This document shows, piece after piece, positions 40,387-49,475 of a DNA stretch of 64,000 nt. Positions within the stretch are counted from its first letter, which is position 1. The number at the start of each line of letters is the position of its first letter. The DNA is from Ardenticatenaceae bacterium (GTDB taxonomy: Bacteria; Chloroflexota; Anaerolineae; Promineifilales; Promineifilaceae): NCBI GenBank assembly GCA_020634415.1, contig JACKBT010000003.1, forward strand, positions 1 through 64,000. The letters run 5' to 3'. Position numbers and translations under genes: made by a program. The notes beneath the pieces are model-generated. The model was given only the letters and a program-made list of their open reading frames with translations, was not told where the DNA came from and searched no databases.

Positions 40387-42180
40387 ATGAAGAAACGCCT
40401 TATACTTTTTGTGATGATGGTTGGCCTGATGGTCGCCTGTAGCGGCAACAATGTTGAGCCTACACCCACCAGTGCCCCCGCCCCAACAGACATCCCGGCC
40501 ACGCCGACAACCGCGCTCTCAACGCCGACAGGAGAGACGGTGCGTGGCCAAGCGCGGGTAGATAGCATTCAGATTCTGATGCAGGAATCATTTCCAGTGC
40601 AGGTGAATGTGCGCGTGCGGGGGGAATTACCCGATGGCTGCACGGTGGTTGACGAGGTTATTACCCAGCATACAGGCACAACTTTCCAGTCAGTTGTGGG
40701 TACCATTCGCCCTGGCGATGCAGTTTGCACCACAGAGGTTGTTGGTTTTGAAGAAGTTGTGCCCCTGGATGTGTTGGGCTTAGATGCTGGCACCTACACG
40801 GTTACAGTCAATGGTATTAGCGGCTCGTTTACGTTGGATGTAGACAACCGGATTGGGGAAGAAGCAACGCCCACACCAGAACCAACGATTACCCCCACCC
40901 CCCCACCGCCGGATACGGCCGTTATCACTGGCCGCGTCTGGCATGATCTGTGCGCTGTTGTGGGTGGCGAAGGCGAGGAAGAGGCCCAAGCCTCAGAGGG
41001 CTGTATTGCCCTGGCCGATGGCGGCTTCCAGGCCAATGGCCTTTTGGATGACGACGAACCCGGCATTGAGGGCTTAGAAGTCTCCTTAGGTGAAGGCGAA
41101 TGTCCGGCCGATGGCCTGGCAGTGACCACGACCGACAGCGATGGCAATTACACCTTCGGCGACTTGGCCTCTGGCACATTTTGTGTTTCTGTGGATGCCT
41201 TAGCGGAGGCTAACAGTGAAATTTTACTGCCTGGCGGTTTTACCTTCCCCGATACAGACATTAATGCAGAAACGGTTGCCGTAGAGGCGGGTGAAGTGGC
41301 AACGGCCGTTAACTTTGGCTGGGACTATGAATTCTTGCCACTACCCGAAGTAGACCCCGCAACCTGCACCAACAGCGTCCAATTCGTAGACGACATCACC
41401 GTCCCTGACGACACCGTCATTGCCCCTGGCAATGAATTTGTGAAAACATGGCGGCTGCGCAACAATGGCACTTGCCCCTGGATTGAGGGGTACAAAATCG
41501 TGGCTGTAGACGATGAGCCACTAGGAGGCGACACGGAAATGGCGATTGAAGCTCCTGTGGCCCCCGGTCAAACAACCGAAGTATCCGTCACCCTCATCGC
41601 ACCTGAAGAGCCAGGCACATACCGCAGTAATTGGCAAATGGACGATGCGGAAGGTGTCCGCTTTGGGGTGAATGGTTTCTTGGAAGATGCTTTCTGGCTG
41701 CAAATTGTGGTGTCGGAGGTGGAAGCAACGGCCGTTCCCAATTCCGCCTCGATTAGTGGGGTGGTGTGGAGCGACTTCTGTTCCATTCAAGCCAATGGCA
41801 ACCCGACTGCCAACTGTCTGGAAACGGCCGATGGCAGCGGCTTTTACATAGGTAATGGCACATTCAATGGCAACGAAGTTGGGTTGGCTAATATTACCAT
41901 CGAATTGGGCGACGGTGCTTGCCCCGAAGATGGCATCATCCCCGCCAGCGACCTCGTCGCCACCACAACGACAGATGAAAACGGCCAATACGCCTTCACG
42001 GACTTAGAGGGCGGCACATACTGCATCTCCATTGATGCCTTCGCTGCCGCCAACCTGGACTTACTCATTCCTGGCGACTGGACATACCCGGCACGAGGCA
42101 CGGGCCGCCTGGGTGTCATTCTGGGCGCGGGCGAAGAGCGCACCGATGTAGACTTCGGCTGGGACCATGCTGACGATTAA
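40387..42180 (+). CDS. Surface lipoprotein with SdrD-like repeats and NBR1-type Ig-like domain
   Basis: The 597-residue lipoprotein starts MKKRLILF and has the lipobox GLMVACSG. After a Thr/Pro linker, an unknown domain (GQARVDSIQILMQ) is followed by two SdrD-B/Cna-B-like repeats (VITGRVWHDLC and SISGVVWSDFC, each ending in a NFGWDYE / DFGWDHAD strand), which enclose an NBR1-like Ig domain (FVKTWRLRNNGTCPW). The repeats each start with V.W.D.C and look like internal duplicates. It should be anchored outside the membrane and have a binding or structural role. I use the ATG at 40387 (AGGAG upstream); frames before it lack a ribosome site. Confidence 0.83.
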   Translation: MKKRLILFVMMVGLMVACSGNNVEPTPTSAPAPTDIPATPTTALSTPTGETVRGQARVDSIQILMQESFPVQVNVRVRGELPDGCTVVDEVITQHTGTTFQSVVGTIRPGDAVCTTEVVGFEEVVPLDVLGLDAGTYTVTVNGISGSFTLDVDNRIGEEATPTPEPTITPTPPPPDTAVITGRVWHDLCAVVGGEGEEEAQASEGCIALADGGFQANGLLDDDEPGIEGLEVSLGEGECPADGLAVTTTDSDGNYTFGDLASGTFCVSVDALAEANSEILLPGGFTFPDTDINAETVAVEAGEVATAVNFGWDYEFLPLPEVDPATCTNSVQFVDDITVPDDTVIAPGNEFVKTWRLRNNGTCPWIEGYKIVAVDDEPLGGDTEMAIEAPVAPGQTTEVSVTLIAPEEPGTYRSNWQMDDAEGVRFGVNGFLEDAFWLQIVVSEVEATAVPNSASISGVVWSDFCSIQANGNPTANCLETADGSGFYIGNGTFNGNEVGLANITIELGDGACPEDGIIPASDLVATTTTDENGQYAFTDLEGGTYCISIDAFAAANLDLLIPGDWTYPARGTGRLGVILGAGEERTDVDFGWDHADD

Positions 42181-42182
42181 TT

Positions 42183-42211
42183 TTGGCAAAGTTGGGCGGC
42201 AAGGTTATAAT
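42183..42211 (+). promoter_or_regulatory. Strong sigma-70 promoter of rpsO
   Basis: TTGGCA (42183-42188), 17-bp spacer, TATAAT (42206-42211). It begins two bases after the stop of the lipoprotein gene and would give an about 75-nt rpsO leader. Confidence 0.8.
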
Positions 42212-42214
42212 GCT

Positions 42215-42292
42215 TAGTCGGCTGGGTGATACGATGTTTTCGGCGCGACGGTCACCCGGCTAGAACACTATTTAATTTTAGGAGAATAAGAC
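42215..42292 (+). promoter_or_regulatory. rpsO leader with a hairpin, candidate S15 autoregulatory site
   Basis: The leader has CTGGGTGA (about 42223-42230) pairing with TCACCCGG (42252-42259), with a 21-nt loop. S15 is known to repress its own mRNA through leader structures that differ between phyla. AGGAG precedes the ATG. The pairing is seen; regulation is inferred. Confidence 0.5.
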
Positions 42293-42562
42293 ATGCCTTT
42301 ATCATTGGCAGAAAAGACCGAAATTATTGAAGAGTTTGCTCAACACCCTGGTGACACAGGTTCACCAGAGGTGCAGATCGCCATTTTCGACCGGCGCATA
42401 AAGCAGTTGCAAGAGCACCTGAACATTCACACGCATGACGAAGGTTCACGGCGCGGCTTGTTGAAACTGGTTGGTAAACGCCGTCGCTTTTTAGCCTACT
42501 TGCGTAAGAAAGACCCAGAACGGTATCTGGCAATCATCAAGCGGTTGGGCTTACGCCGGTAA
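42293..42562 (+). CDS. rpsO: 30S ribosomal protein S15
   Basis: The 89-residue protein has the S15 family length and signature: [54 protein letters not shown], shown in parts, then [18 protein letters not shown]15 binds the central domain of 16S rRNA early in 30S assembly. The gene has its own promoter, leader hairpin and terminator, and lies upstream of pnp, the common bacterial rpsO-pnp order. TAGGAG 9 bp upstream supports the start. Confidence 0.98.
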   Translation: MPLSLAEKTEIIEEFAQHPGDTGSPEVQIAIFDRRIKQLQEHLNIHTHDEGSRRGLLKLVGKRRRFLAYLRKKDPERYLAIIKRLGLRR

Positions 42563-42576
42563 ATCTTTGTAATAAG

Positions 42577-42606
42577 GCGAGTAGGCTTGTAGCCTACTCG
42601 CTTTTT
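42577..42606 (+). terminator. Rho-independent terminator of rpsO
   Basis: GCGAGTAGGCT (42577-42587), loop TGT, AGCCTACTCGC (42591-42601), then TTTTT. It separates rpsO from pnp. Confidence 0.93.
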
Positions 42607-42627
42607 ATTAATTAACTTGTTGGGTCA

Positions 42628-42793
42628 GCGCGTCGCGGTTTAGGAATTGGGCATTGTCTCATACTGGGAGTATGTGCCAATCCCCAGTCCCTAACCATCC
42701 TGTCCCAACCTATTACGGCCCACAACAAGATTTTGGTCATCAGTAATCCGTGATCAGTAATCGGCAATTAGATTACAGTTCACAGATTACTAA
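42628..42793. repeat. Two adjacent intergenic palindromes before pnp
   Basis: The first (42628-42702) has imperfect arms GGTTTAGGAATTGGG / CCAATCCCCAGTCCCTAACC around a perfect CATACT-GGG-AGTATG hairpin (42659-42673). The second (42738-42793) is family D (GTAATCCGTGATCAGTAATCGG, then GATTACAGTTCACAGATTAC, given in pieces). Both lie in the about 290-bp gap between rpsO and pnp, which otherwise holds only the terminator and the pnp start. Confidence 0.8.
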
Positions 42794-42853
42794 TAATGGT
42801 TTACGGATGATTGCAAGGTTGTTGTCGGTCACAAATCTGTCGGAGGACATGAT

Positions 42854-45064
42854 ATGTTAAACCAATCTACTTTTTCCACTGTTGTGGGCAACACAACCAT
42901 AACGGCCGCTACAGGTGCGCTGGCTATGCAAGCCGGTGGGGCTGTAACGCTGCAAGTCGGTGATAGCATGGTGCTGGCGACGGCTACCATGTCGAAAACG
43001 ATTCGTGAAGGACTGGACTTTTTCCCGCTGAGCGTGGAGTTTGAAGAGAAGATGTATGCGGCTGGGCGTATTCCTGGCAGCTTTTTCCGGCGTGAGGGTC
43101 GGCCCACGACGGAGGCTATTTTGACGGCACGGTTGGCGGATCGGCCGTTACGCCCCCTCTTCCCCGATGGCATGAGAAATGAAGTGCAGGTCATCATTAC
43201 CACCCTATCATCCGATGATGTGCATTTCTTGGACATTCCAGCTGTCAATGCCGCCAGTATAGCTCTCACCATTTCTGATGTTCCCTGGAATGGCCCCATT
43301 GGAGCCGTTCGTGTAGGTTTAATTGAGGGCGAATTGGTCGCCAATCCCACAATTGAGCAGATGGAAAGCAGCACACTAGACCTGCGTATTGCGGGCACGA
43401 AAGATGCCATCATCATGGTAGAAGCCGGTGCAAATGAAGTGCCGGAAGCGGAGTTGATTCGGGCGTTGGCCTTTGGGCATGAAGCCTTGCAACCGATTAT
43501 CACCATGCAAGAGGAAATGAGAACGGCCGTTGGCAAAGCCAAATGGGACATCGAAATCGAACAAACCGATGCCTCTCTCGTCGAAGCCGTCCACGCCAAG
43601 CTCAACAATCGTCTGTCCGAGGTGGTGGTGGATTACACCGACCGCAACGAGCGGAACGATGCCGTTAGCGAACTGCGTGAAGAGGTGGTAGACAGCTTTT
43701 TGGCTGAAGATGAAGCAGCCGATGCCAAAGCCATCCGGGGCGTTATCAGTGATGAGTTGAAGAAAGCAATCCGCCATCGGATTTTGTATGAAGGGGTGCG
43801 TCCAGACGGCCGTAATTACACCACCATCCGCCCCCTCCTGTGCGCCACCGGCCTCAGCCCACGTGCACATGGCTCCGGCATGTTCCAACGTGGTGAAACA
43901 CAGGTGCTGTCCATCGTCACCCTGGGCACACCCCGCGAAGCGCAGAAGTTAGACGGCCTCGCCCCTGGCGAGAGCCGCCGCTACATGCACCATTACAACT
44001 TCCCCCCCTTCTCCACTGGCGAAACCTGGCCCATGCGCGGGCCGCGCCGCCGCGAGATTGGGCACGGCGCTCTGGCCGAAACTGCCTTGCGCCCAATGAT
44101 TCCCAGCGAAGAGGAATTTCCCTACACCATTCGCGTGGTTTCCGAAGTGCTTTCCTCCAATGGCAGCACCAGTCAGGCCAGCGTGTGCGCCTCCACCCTT
44201 TCCCTCATGGATTGTGGTGTCCCGCTTAAAAAACCAGTGGCTGGCATTGCCATGGGCCTCATCAGCGACGGACAAAAGTATGCCGTGCTGACAGACATTC
44301 AGGGTTTGGAAGATCATCTCGGCGATATGGACTTCAAAGTGGCCGGCACAAAAGAGGGTGTGACCGCTCTGCAAATGGACATCAAAATCTCAGGGCTGTC
44401 CCAAGAAATTATGGTGCAGGCTTTAGAGCAGGCCCGCACTGCCCGACTGGAAATTTTGGATGCAATGCTGGCAACCATTGCCGAACCCCGTGCTCAACTG
44501 AATCAGTTTGCGCCTCGTATGCTCACCGTCAATGTTGACCCCGAAAAGATTGGGGCGATTATTGGTAAGGGTGGCGAGACGATTCGCAGTCTGGAGAAGG
44601 ATTATGAGGTCTCCATTGACATTCAAGAGGATGGCACGGTGTTTGTGGCGGGTGTGGATGGGCCTAAGGCAGAAGCGGCCGTTGCCGCCATCGAAACTCT
44701 GGCTGTGGGGCCGCAGTTGGGCCGCACCTATCTGGGCAAGGTGGTACGCATCACTGACTTTGGCGCGTTCATCGAGATTTTGCCCGGTGTGGATGGCATG
44801 GTTCACATCTCCCAGATTTCCTCCGACCATCTTAAGCGTGTAGAGGATGCACTGCAAATGGGTGACGAGGTGCTGACGATGGTGACGGATGTGACCGGTG
44901 AAGGCAAGGTACGTCTTTCCCGACGAGCGGTTTTGGAAGGCTGGACGTTGGAAGAAGCTTTAGCCAATGACCGACCCAGTGGTGGCAGCAGCGGTGGCCG
45001 CAGTGGCGGTCGCGGCGGTGATCGCGGTGGTCGTGGCGGTCGTGGCGGTCGTGACCGCCGTTAA
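42854..45064 (+). CDS. pnp: Polyribonucleotide nucleotidyltransferase (PNPase)
   Basis: The 736-residue protein has two RNase PH domains joined by the helical linker (first: [23 protein letters not shown]; second: [38 protein letters not shown]), a KH domain ([18 protein letters not shown]), an S1 domain ([21 protein letters not shown]) and a Gly/Arg-rich tail (about 712-736). It degrades RNA 3' to 5' phosphorolytically. The RGG-like tail ([12 protein letters not shown]) is an extra RNA-binding extension not found in E. coli PNPase. The usual location after rpsO supports the call. Start TATG at 42854 with GGAGG upstream. Confidence 0.97.
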   Translation: MLNQSTFSTVVGNTTITAATGALAMQAGGAVTLQVGDSMVLATATMSKTIREGLDFFPLSVEFEEKMYAAGRIPGSFFRREGRPTTEAILTARLADRPLRPLFPDGMRNEVQVIITTLSSDDVHFLDIPAVNAASIALTISDVPWNGPIGAVRVGLIEGELVANPTIEQMESSTLDLRIAGTKDAIIMVEAGANEVPEAELIRALAFGHEALQPIITMQEEMRTAVGKAKWDIEIEQTDASLVEAVHAKLNNRLSEVVVDYTDRNERNDAVSELREEVVDSFLAEDEAADAKAIRGVISDELKKAIRHRILYEGVRPDGRNYTTIRPLLCATGLSPRAHGSGMFQRGETQVLSIVTLGTPREAQKLDGLAPGESRRYMHHYNFPPFSTGETWPMRGPRRREIGHGALAETALRPMIPSEEEFPYTIRVVSEVLSSNGSTSQASVCASTLSLMDCGVPLKKPVAGIAMGLISDGQKYAVLTDIQGLEDHLGDMDFKVAGTKEGVTALQMDIKISGLSQEIMVQALEQARTARLEILDAMLATIAEPRAQLNQFAPRMLTVNVDPEKIGAIIGKGGETIRSLEKDYEVSIDIQEDGTVFVAGVDGPKAEAAVAAIETLAVGPQLGRTYLGKVVRITDFGAFIEILPGVDGMVHISQISSDHLKRVEDALQMGDEVLTMVTDVTGEGKVRLSRRAVLEGWTLEEALANDRPSGGSSGGRSGGRGGDRGGRGGRGGRDRR

Positions 45065-45096
45065 ATCTTGAAGAGTTTGTCAATGAATTAATCAGG

Positions 45097-45156
45097 TGCG
45101 TGATGCGTGATACGGGGGTAGTGATTGAATTGCAGTTCTCGTATCACGCATCATGG
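45097..45156. repeat. Intergenic palindrome, word TGATGCGTGATACG (family I)
   Basis: TGATGCGTGATACG (45101-45114) and CGTATCACGCATCA (45140-45153) are exact reverse complements. The element lies 8 bp before the ATG of the AI-2E gene. Confidence 0.88.
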
Positions 45157-45163
45157 TAAAACC

Positions 45164-46360
45164 ATGTCAACCCAATCTGCACCTGAGCCTGAAAATGTGG
45201 AGGAAACGGCCGTTTCCTCCACCAACTCTCCCAATTCCCCCCCCTGGAGTTCAACCAGCAAACGCATTGTCTGGCTGATACTTTTTGTTTTAGCCTGTCT
45301 GGCCATCTACCGCATTCGCAGCATCCTATTACCCGTCATCATGGCCCTAGTTCTGGCCTACTTGCTTGAGCCATTGGTCGCCCTCCTCACACGGCGCACC
45401 ACCCTACCCCGCATCATCTCCATAGCCATTATCTACCTCCTCCTGATCGCAATGCTCGTCTCCATACCTGTAGGCACCATCACCCCTATTGTGGGGCAGG
45501 CCAACAGCCTTATCAACAACACCCCCACCTACTTACACCAACTCGGCGAATTTCTACAGCACCCCATTGTCATTGCTGGCTTTGAAATCCCACTTGATCA
45601 ACTGCCCATTGATCAACTGTACACCACCTTAACCACCAATTTTGTCTCCATTTTGCAAACAATTGGCTCACGGTCACTCTCTTTGTTCGGCAGCGTGGCC
45701 AGCGCTACCATTTCTACAGTCGGTTGGACAATCTTGGTTCTATTCTTGTCCTTTTATCTCGTAAAAGATCATGAGCAGTTTTTCCAATTTGCTATGGAAA
45801 ACATCCCGCCTTCCTACCAAAAGGATATGCTGCGTTTAAGCGAAGAAATTAGCCGCATCTGGAATGCTTTTTTGCGCGGGCAGCTTATTCTGTGCGGTGT
45901 CGTTGGGCTGATTGTGTTCATCATGGCCCTGGTGATTGGGCTGCCCAATGCCTTGATATTGGGGTTGATTGCCGCTTTGATGGAGCTGATTCCCACGTTT
46001 GGCCCCATTTTGGCAGCAATTCCGGCGGGGTTAATTGGCTTGTTTCAAAGCCAGTCGAGTTGGCTGGGCAGCCTCATGTCGCCCTTCTGGTTTTTTGTGG
46101 TGATTGCTGTGTTGTACACTGTGATTTACCAGATGGAAAACTATTATTTGGTGCCGCGCATCATCGGCCATCATCTAAAATTGCATCCGCTGGTGGTGAT
46201 ATTGGGTGTCTTGGCAGGGGCCAGTGTGGCTGGCGTATTGGGCATTATTTTGGCAGCACCTACGTTGGCAACGGCGCGGCTGGTTTTTATTTACATCTAT
46301 CGCAAGCTGACGGATCAGCCACCGTTTCCCGATGTGGCACATGTTAAACAGACAGGATAA
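45164..46360 (+). CDS. AI-2E family transporter (PerM-like)
   Basis: The 398-residue membrane protein has about eight hydrophobic segments with the family pattern: ILLPVIMALVLAYLLEPLV, an amphipathic outer segment, FLSFYLVKDHEQF, RGQLILCGVVGLIVF, ELIPTFGPILAAIPAGL, YYLVPRIIGHHLKLHPLVV and GVLGIILAAPTLA. The family exports small molecules or ions (AI-2, Na+/H+), and the substrate is unclear. The first about 30 residues are a charged, Pro/Ser-rich cytoplasmic tail. I use the ATG at 45164; a TTG at 45125 would translate the palindrome. A following palindrome separates it from the next small gene. Confidence 0.93.
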   Translation: MSTQSAPEPENVEETAVSSTNSPNSPPWSSTSKRIVWLILFVLACLAIYRIRSILLPVIMALVLAYLLEPLVALLTRRTTLPRIISIAIIYLLLIAMLVSIPVGTITPIVGQANSLINNTPTYLHQLGEFLQHPIVIAGFEIPLDQLPIDQLYTTLTTNFVSILQTIGSRSLSLFGSVASATISTVGWTILVLFLSFYLVKDHEQFFQFAMENIPPSYQKDMLRLSEEISRIWNAFLRGQLILCGVVGLIVFIMALVIGLPNALILGLIAALMELIPTFGPILAAIPAGLIGLFQSQSSWLGSLMSPFWFFVVIAVLYTVIYQMENYYLVPRIIGHHLKLHPLVVILGVLAGASVAGVLGIILAAPTLATARLVFIYIYRKLTDQPPFPDVAHVKQTG

Positions 46361-46371
46361 ATTTGTAGATT

Positions 46372-46416
46372 GTAAAATGCGTAAAACGTAAGGGGAGTGT
46401 TCTTACGTTTTACGAA
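46372..46416. repeat. Intergenic palindrome, family E
   Basis: TGCGTAAAACGTAAGG words are mirrored by CTTACGTTTTACG. It lies between the transporter and the small acidic gene and ends 14 bp before the latter's TAGGAG. Confidence 0.88.
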
Positions 46417-46436
46417 ATAAATTTTAGGAGTAAAAA

Positions 46437-46616
46437 ATGAACAACGGTTACGAAGATGATGATACTTTGTATGAGACTGAGAATTATATTGTTTGGCGCA
46501 GTGAAGAGGAAGAAGGCACCCTCTATCACATTGAGTTGGGTGGTGTGACGCTGCATCTGGCTTCGGAGGAGTGGGAAGAGTTGGTGCTGTTGGTGAAGGG
46601 GGCTGATTCGGCATAA
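46437..46616 (+). CDS. Small acidic protein (59 residues), function unknown
   Basis: The 59-codon frame starts MNNGYEDDDTLYETENY and is strongly acidic (about 17 Asp/Glu). It has TAGGAG 6 bp before the ATG, ending in a TAA and flanked by palindromic elements on both sides, as typical real genes here are. The second half LYHIELGGVTLHLASEEWEELVLL is a beta-hairpin plus helix, like small YdhR- or AbrB-sized scaffolds, without a recognised family. It precedes radC on the same strand. Confidence 0.7.
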   Translation: MNNGYEDDDTLYETENYIVWRSEEEEGTLYHIELGGVTLHLASEEWEELVLLVKGADSA

Positions 46617-46623
46617 ATGTTTT

Positions 46624-46682
46624 GTGGCAGGTGGCAAGTGGCAGGTTTCTTACTTGCCACCTGCGACTTGCCATTTGCTACT
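46624..46682. repeat. Intergenic palindrome, family C
   Basis: GTGGCAGGTGGCAAGTGGC words are mirrored by CTTGCCACCTGCGACTTGCC words. It ends 8 bp before the TAGGAGG ribosome site of radC. Confidence 0.9.
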
Positions 46683-46699
46683 TTTTGTAGGAGGGAAAA

Positions 46700-47413
46700 A
46701 TGAATGAGAAGCATCCAGTCGAATATGTGCCGATGATTCGGGATATGGATTTGCAGGATCGGCCCAGGGAGCGGCTGATTCAGGTGGGGGAGCGGGCGGT
46801 GTCAACGGCCGAATTATTAGCCATTATTTTGCGAACAGGCGGGGCGGGGGAAAATGTGTTACGGTTGGCCGAGCGGATTTTGGCCCGCTTTGGCAATCTG
46901 ACGGGCGTGGCGCGGGCTTCCATAGCCGAATTGACGGAAGTGAAGGGTGTGGGACCGGCCAAAGCGGTGGAGATTAAGGCGGCGTTGGAAATCGGCCGTC
47001 GCTTGATGGCGGCTTCGCCTGAGGAGAAGCCGCGTGTGACATCGCCGGGGGATGCGGCTAATTTGCTCATGTCGGAGATGATGTTTTTGGAACAGGAGCA
47101 TTTGCGGCTGATTTTGCTGGATACGCGCAATCGGGTGATTAGCACGCCGACGATTTATGTGGGCAGTTTGAATACCTCGGTGGTGCGGATTGGGGAGCTG
47201 TTTCGGGCGGCGATTCGGGAGAATGCGGCGGCGTTTATTGTGGTGCATAATCACCCCTCTGGCGACCCCTCACCCTCGCCGGAGGATGTGAATGTGACGC
47301 GGCAAATTGGGCAAGCGGGGCGGCTGTTGGATATTGATTTGTTGGATCATGTGATAATCGGCCGTCAAAAGTATGTTTCATTGAAAGAAAGAGGTTTAGG
47401 TTTTGATCAGTAA
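46700..47413 (+). CDS. radC: RadC family JAMM-domain protein (DNA repair annotation)
   Basis: The 237-residue protein has an N-terminal helix-hairpin-helix-like region ([28 protein letters not shown], then [20 protein letters not shown]) and a JAMM metalloprotease-like domain: [17 protein letters not shown] supplies the HxH and D zinc ligands, and [15 protein letters not shown] closes the fold. RadC was named from a mutant but no biochemical role in repair is proven. TAGGAGG 7 bp upstream supports the ATG. It is the second gene of a small plus-strand run and its TAA is in the following palindrome. Confidence 0.94.
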   Translation: MNEKHPVEYVPMIRDMDLQDRPRERLIQVGERAVSTAELLAIILRTGGAGENVLRLAERILARFGNLTGVARASIAELTEVKGVGPAKAVEIKAALEIGRRLMAASPEEKPRVTSPGDAANLLMSEMMFLEQEHLRLILLDTRNRVISTPTIYVGSLNTSVVRIGELFRAAIRENAAAFIVVHNHPSGDPSPSPEDVNVTRQIGQAGRLLDIDLLDHVIIGRQKYVSLKERGLGFDQ

Positions 47414-47465
47414 TTGGGTAATTAGGTAATTGAGTAATTACGTAATTACGTCATTACGTAATTAT
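47409..47465. repeat. Intergenic palindrome, word TAATTACGTAATTACG (family F)
   Basis: GTAATTGGGTAATTAGGTAATTG words pass into TTACGTAATTACG words; the word itself is nearly self-complementary. Contains the TAA of radC (47411-47413) and ends 5 bp before the next ATG. Confidence 0.85.
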
Positions 47466-47469
47466 TCTT

Positions 47470-48666
47470 ATGGCACAATTTGTATTGCTTTTGAATGGGG
47501 CGTTGGATGGGGAGTTTCGGCCGTTTCGTGATGACAAAAATTTAGTGGTGTGTGCTGGGTGGACACCCTGGTGGCAAGAAGCCGGGGCTGAGGATGCGAA
47601 TTGGAAGAATCGCCAGCCCGCGTTTAGCAGTTTTGCCTTGGACAATCGGCAGGTGCAGCAGGTGAGCACGCCCTGGGGGACGCATGTGGCCGGGCTGTGG
47701 CAGCAAGTGCCGGCCGCTGCCGAAAATCGGTATGAGTTCACGGTGGAAGGGCAGGCGTGGTCGAGTGAAGACCCATCACCCGCGACGCAGTTGGAAGCCA
47801 GTGATGTCAATTTGCAAATTGGCGTTGATCCCACGGGGGGGACTGATCCGGAGAGTCCGTTGATTATTTGGAGTGAGAGGGCGCAGCCGTTGTGCCAGTG
47901 GGAGTCGCTGCATTTGACGGTGGAGGCGGAGGCTTCGATTTTGACGGTCTTTTTGCGCTCGTCGCCGTCGCTGCCCAAGCGGCAGCAATCTATTTTTTGG
48001 CGTAATGCGTTTTTGCGGCCAATCGGCCGTTACAAACGGGCCATCAACATTGTGGGGGCGGGGGACACGCACATCAATGTAACGCCGGAGCAGCCCGCGC
48101 CGGGAGCTGAGGTGAAGGTGGAGGTGTCATCAACGCGGCTGCACAAGCAGGTGGGGTTGATGGTGTTGAAGCCGGATCATGGGACAACGGCCGTTCTCAC
48201 TCGCGCCAAAAAACAAGAAGATGAACGCCACATCTGGTCTTACGCCTTTCGCGCCGATATGGATGGGCTGTATGAACTGCGCTTTGTGGGCGATGAGGGG
48301 GCGCGGCTTTTGGCCTTGCGCCTGCTGCGCGTAGCGCGAGATGTGCAAATTGTGCCCAGCCAGTCGCCGCTGGAATATTACAAGCGGATTTATGTGCTGC
48401 TGCCGCCTACGGCGGACCGCAAATGGTTTGAGGCGGCGGCGCGGGGGAGTTTTGACGGCCGTTACACCATTGGTTTCTCGGCTGATGACGCAGGCATGGG
48501 GGATTTTGAGAACCGGCAGGTGCTGGCGGTGAATCCGCATCATTGGCCGGAGGTGCTAACTTCGACCTGGTTTGAGCAGCATTATCCAGGGGTTGTGTTT
48601 ACGGCCGTTGTTGCTAACACTCCCCAAGATTTGGAAAACTGGTTGAAGAATTGGATGAGTGGGTAG
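47470..48666 (+). CDS. Soluble protein of unknown function with octamer-rich sequence
   Basis: The 398-residue protein has no signal peptide or membrane segment. Its N-terminal half (LLLNGALDGEFRPF, then NRYEFTVEGQAWSSEDPSPATQLE) is beta-rich, like a carbohydrate-binding or Ig module. The C-terminal half (YKRIYVLLPPTADRKWFEAAARGSFDGRYTIGFSADDAG, given in pieces) resembles a helix-strand domain. No family could be named. Its start is an ATG five bases after the palindrome with a weak upstream site. Five ACGGCCGT or TCGGCCGT copies lie inside, an unusually high density. Confidence 0.6.
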   Translation: MAQFVLLLNGALDGEFRPFRDDKNLVVCAGWTPWWQEAGAEDANWKNRQPAFSSFALDNRQVQQVSTPWGTHVAGLWQQVPAAAENRYEFTVEGQAWSSEDPSPATQLEASDVNLQIGVDPTGGTDPESPLIIWSERAQPLCQWESLHLTVEAEASILTVFLRSSPSLPKRQQSIFWRNAFLRPIGRYKRAINIVGAGDTHINVTPEQPAPGAEVKVEVSSTRLHKQVGLMVLKPDHGTTAVLTRAKKQEDERHIWSYAFRADMDGLYELRFVGDEGARLLALRLLRVARDVQIVPSQSPLEYYKRIYVLLPPTADRKWFEAAARGSFDGRYTIGFSADDAGMGDFENRQVLAVNPHHWPEVLTSTWFEQHYPGVVFTAVVANTPQDLENWLKNWMSG

Positions 48667-48746
48667 GGGAAACGGCCGTAAAACCACACAACCAATATTT
48701 GCCATAGGCAGCCCAAACACCCGCCTGTCATCATAAAAAGTGCCGA

Positions 48747-48775
48747 TTGACAAGCGGGTATTTTTCTTGTACTAT
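48747..48775 (+). promoter_or_regulatory. Strong sigma-70 promoter of the GbsR-type regulator gene
   Basis: TTGACA (48747-48752), spacer of exactly 17 bp, TACTAT (48770-48775), about 45 bp before the ATG at 48819. Confidence 0.8.
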
Positions 48776-48776
48776 T

Positions 48777-48796
48777 CGTTTAGTTCGTACTAAACG
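48777..48796. promoter_or_regulatory. Candidate operator overlapping the transcription start
   Basis: CGTTTAGT-TCGT-ACTAAACG is an inverted repeat with perfect 8-bp arms placed just after the -10 box, as expected of an autorepressor site. It also overlaps a GTTTA-rich run. Confidence 0.65.
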
Positions 48797-48818
48797 TTTA
48801 TTTCGATTAGCACATATT

Positions 48819-49364
48819 ATGGAAAACGATTTACAAACCGCACGAGAAAATTTTATTCAGGGCATGAGCCGCATCAGCAGTTTTTGGGGCTTTCCCCGTG
48901 CTATGGGCGCGATTTATGGCGCGATTTATCTATCGCCGGAGCCAGTGACACTGGATGAACTGGTGACGTTGGCGAATGTGAGCAAAGGGGCTGTCAGCAC
49001 CAATGTGCGGCTGCTGGAGCGGCTGGGCATGGTGCACAGGCAGCTAAAGATTGGCGACCGCAAGGATTATTATGTGGCGGAGGCTGATTTTTGGAAGATT
49101 GTGCGCGGGGTGCTGCGCGAACGAGAAAAAAGTGAATTTGCCCTGGCTTTGGACACAGTAAGTGAAAGTTTGGTGATGGTGCAGGGTGAGGGGGCAACGG
49201 CCGTTAACCCCGACCTCGCCACCTTTTACCAGCAACGCCTACAAGCCATGCAAAGCTTCTTCAGCACCCTCGACAATCTCGTCGCCACCTTCGTCGCATT
49301 GGATAACTTGCGTATGGGGTCGCTCTCTAGCCTGTTCACCAAAGCCGCAGGAGAGGGATCATAA
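48819..49364 (+). CDS. GbsR/MarR-family transcriptional regulator
   Basis: The 181-residue protein has a winged helix at residues about 25-95: WGFPRAMGAIYGAIYLSPEPVTLDELVTLANVSKGAVSTNVRLLERLGMV (given in pieces: GFPRAMGAIYGAIYL, VSKGAVSTNVRLL), then a helical dimer segment. GbsR proteins regulate osmoprotectant or related genes by ligand-dependent repression. The ATG at 48819 is used because a frame from 48747 would run through the promoter. The gene has a strong promoter and a perfect inverted repeat directly downstream, so it likely represses itself; the NmrA-like gene 110 bp downstream may be a second target. Confidence 0.88.
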   Translation: MENDLQTARENFIQGMSRISSFWGFPRAMGAIYGAIYLSPEPVTLDELVTLANVSKGAVSTNVRLLERLGMVHRQLKIGDRKDYYVAEADFWKIVRGVLREREKSEFALALDTVSESLVMVQGEGATAVNPDLATFYQQRLQAMQSFFSTLDNLVATFVALDNLRMGSLSSLFTKAAGEGS

Positions 49365-49385
49365 CAACTAGAATGCTTTTTGAGG

Positions 49386-49454
49386 GCATATTGGTGTAAT
49401 TGTGTCTTAAGCAGTACACCCATACACCACTATACCCATACACCCATACACCCC
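49386..49454. repeat. Intergenic palindrome, family B
   Basis: GGCATATTGGTGTAATTGTG words are mirrored by ACACCCATACACCACTATACCC words. It lies between the regulator and the NmrA-like gene, ending about 20 bp before the latter's ATG. Confidence 0.88.
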
Positions 49455-49475
49455 TTAACCCAAACGAGGTAAAAC

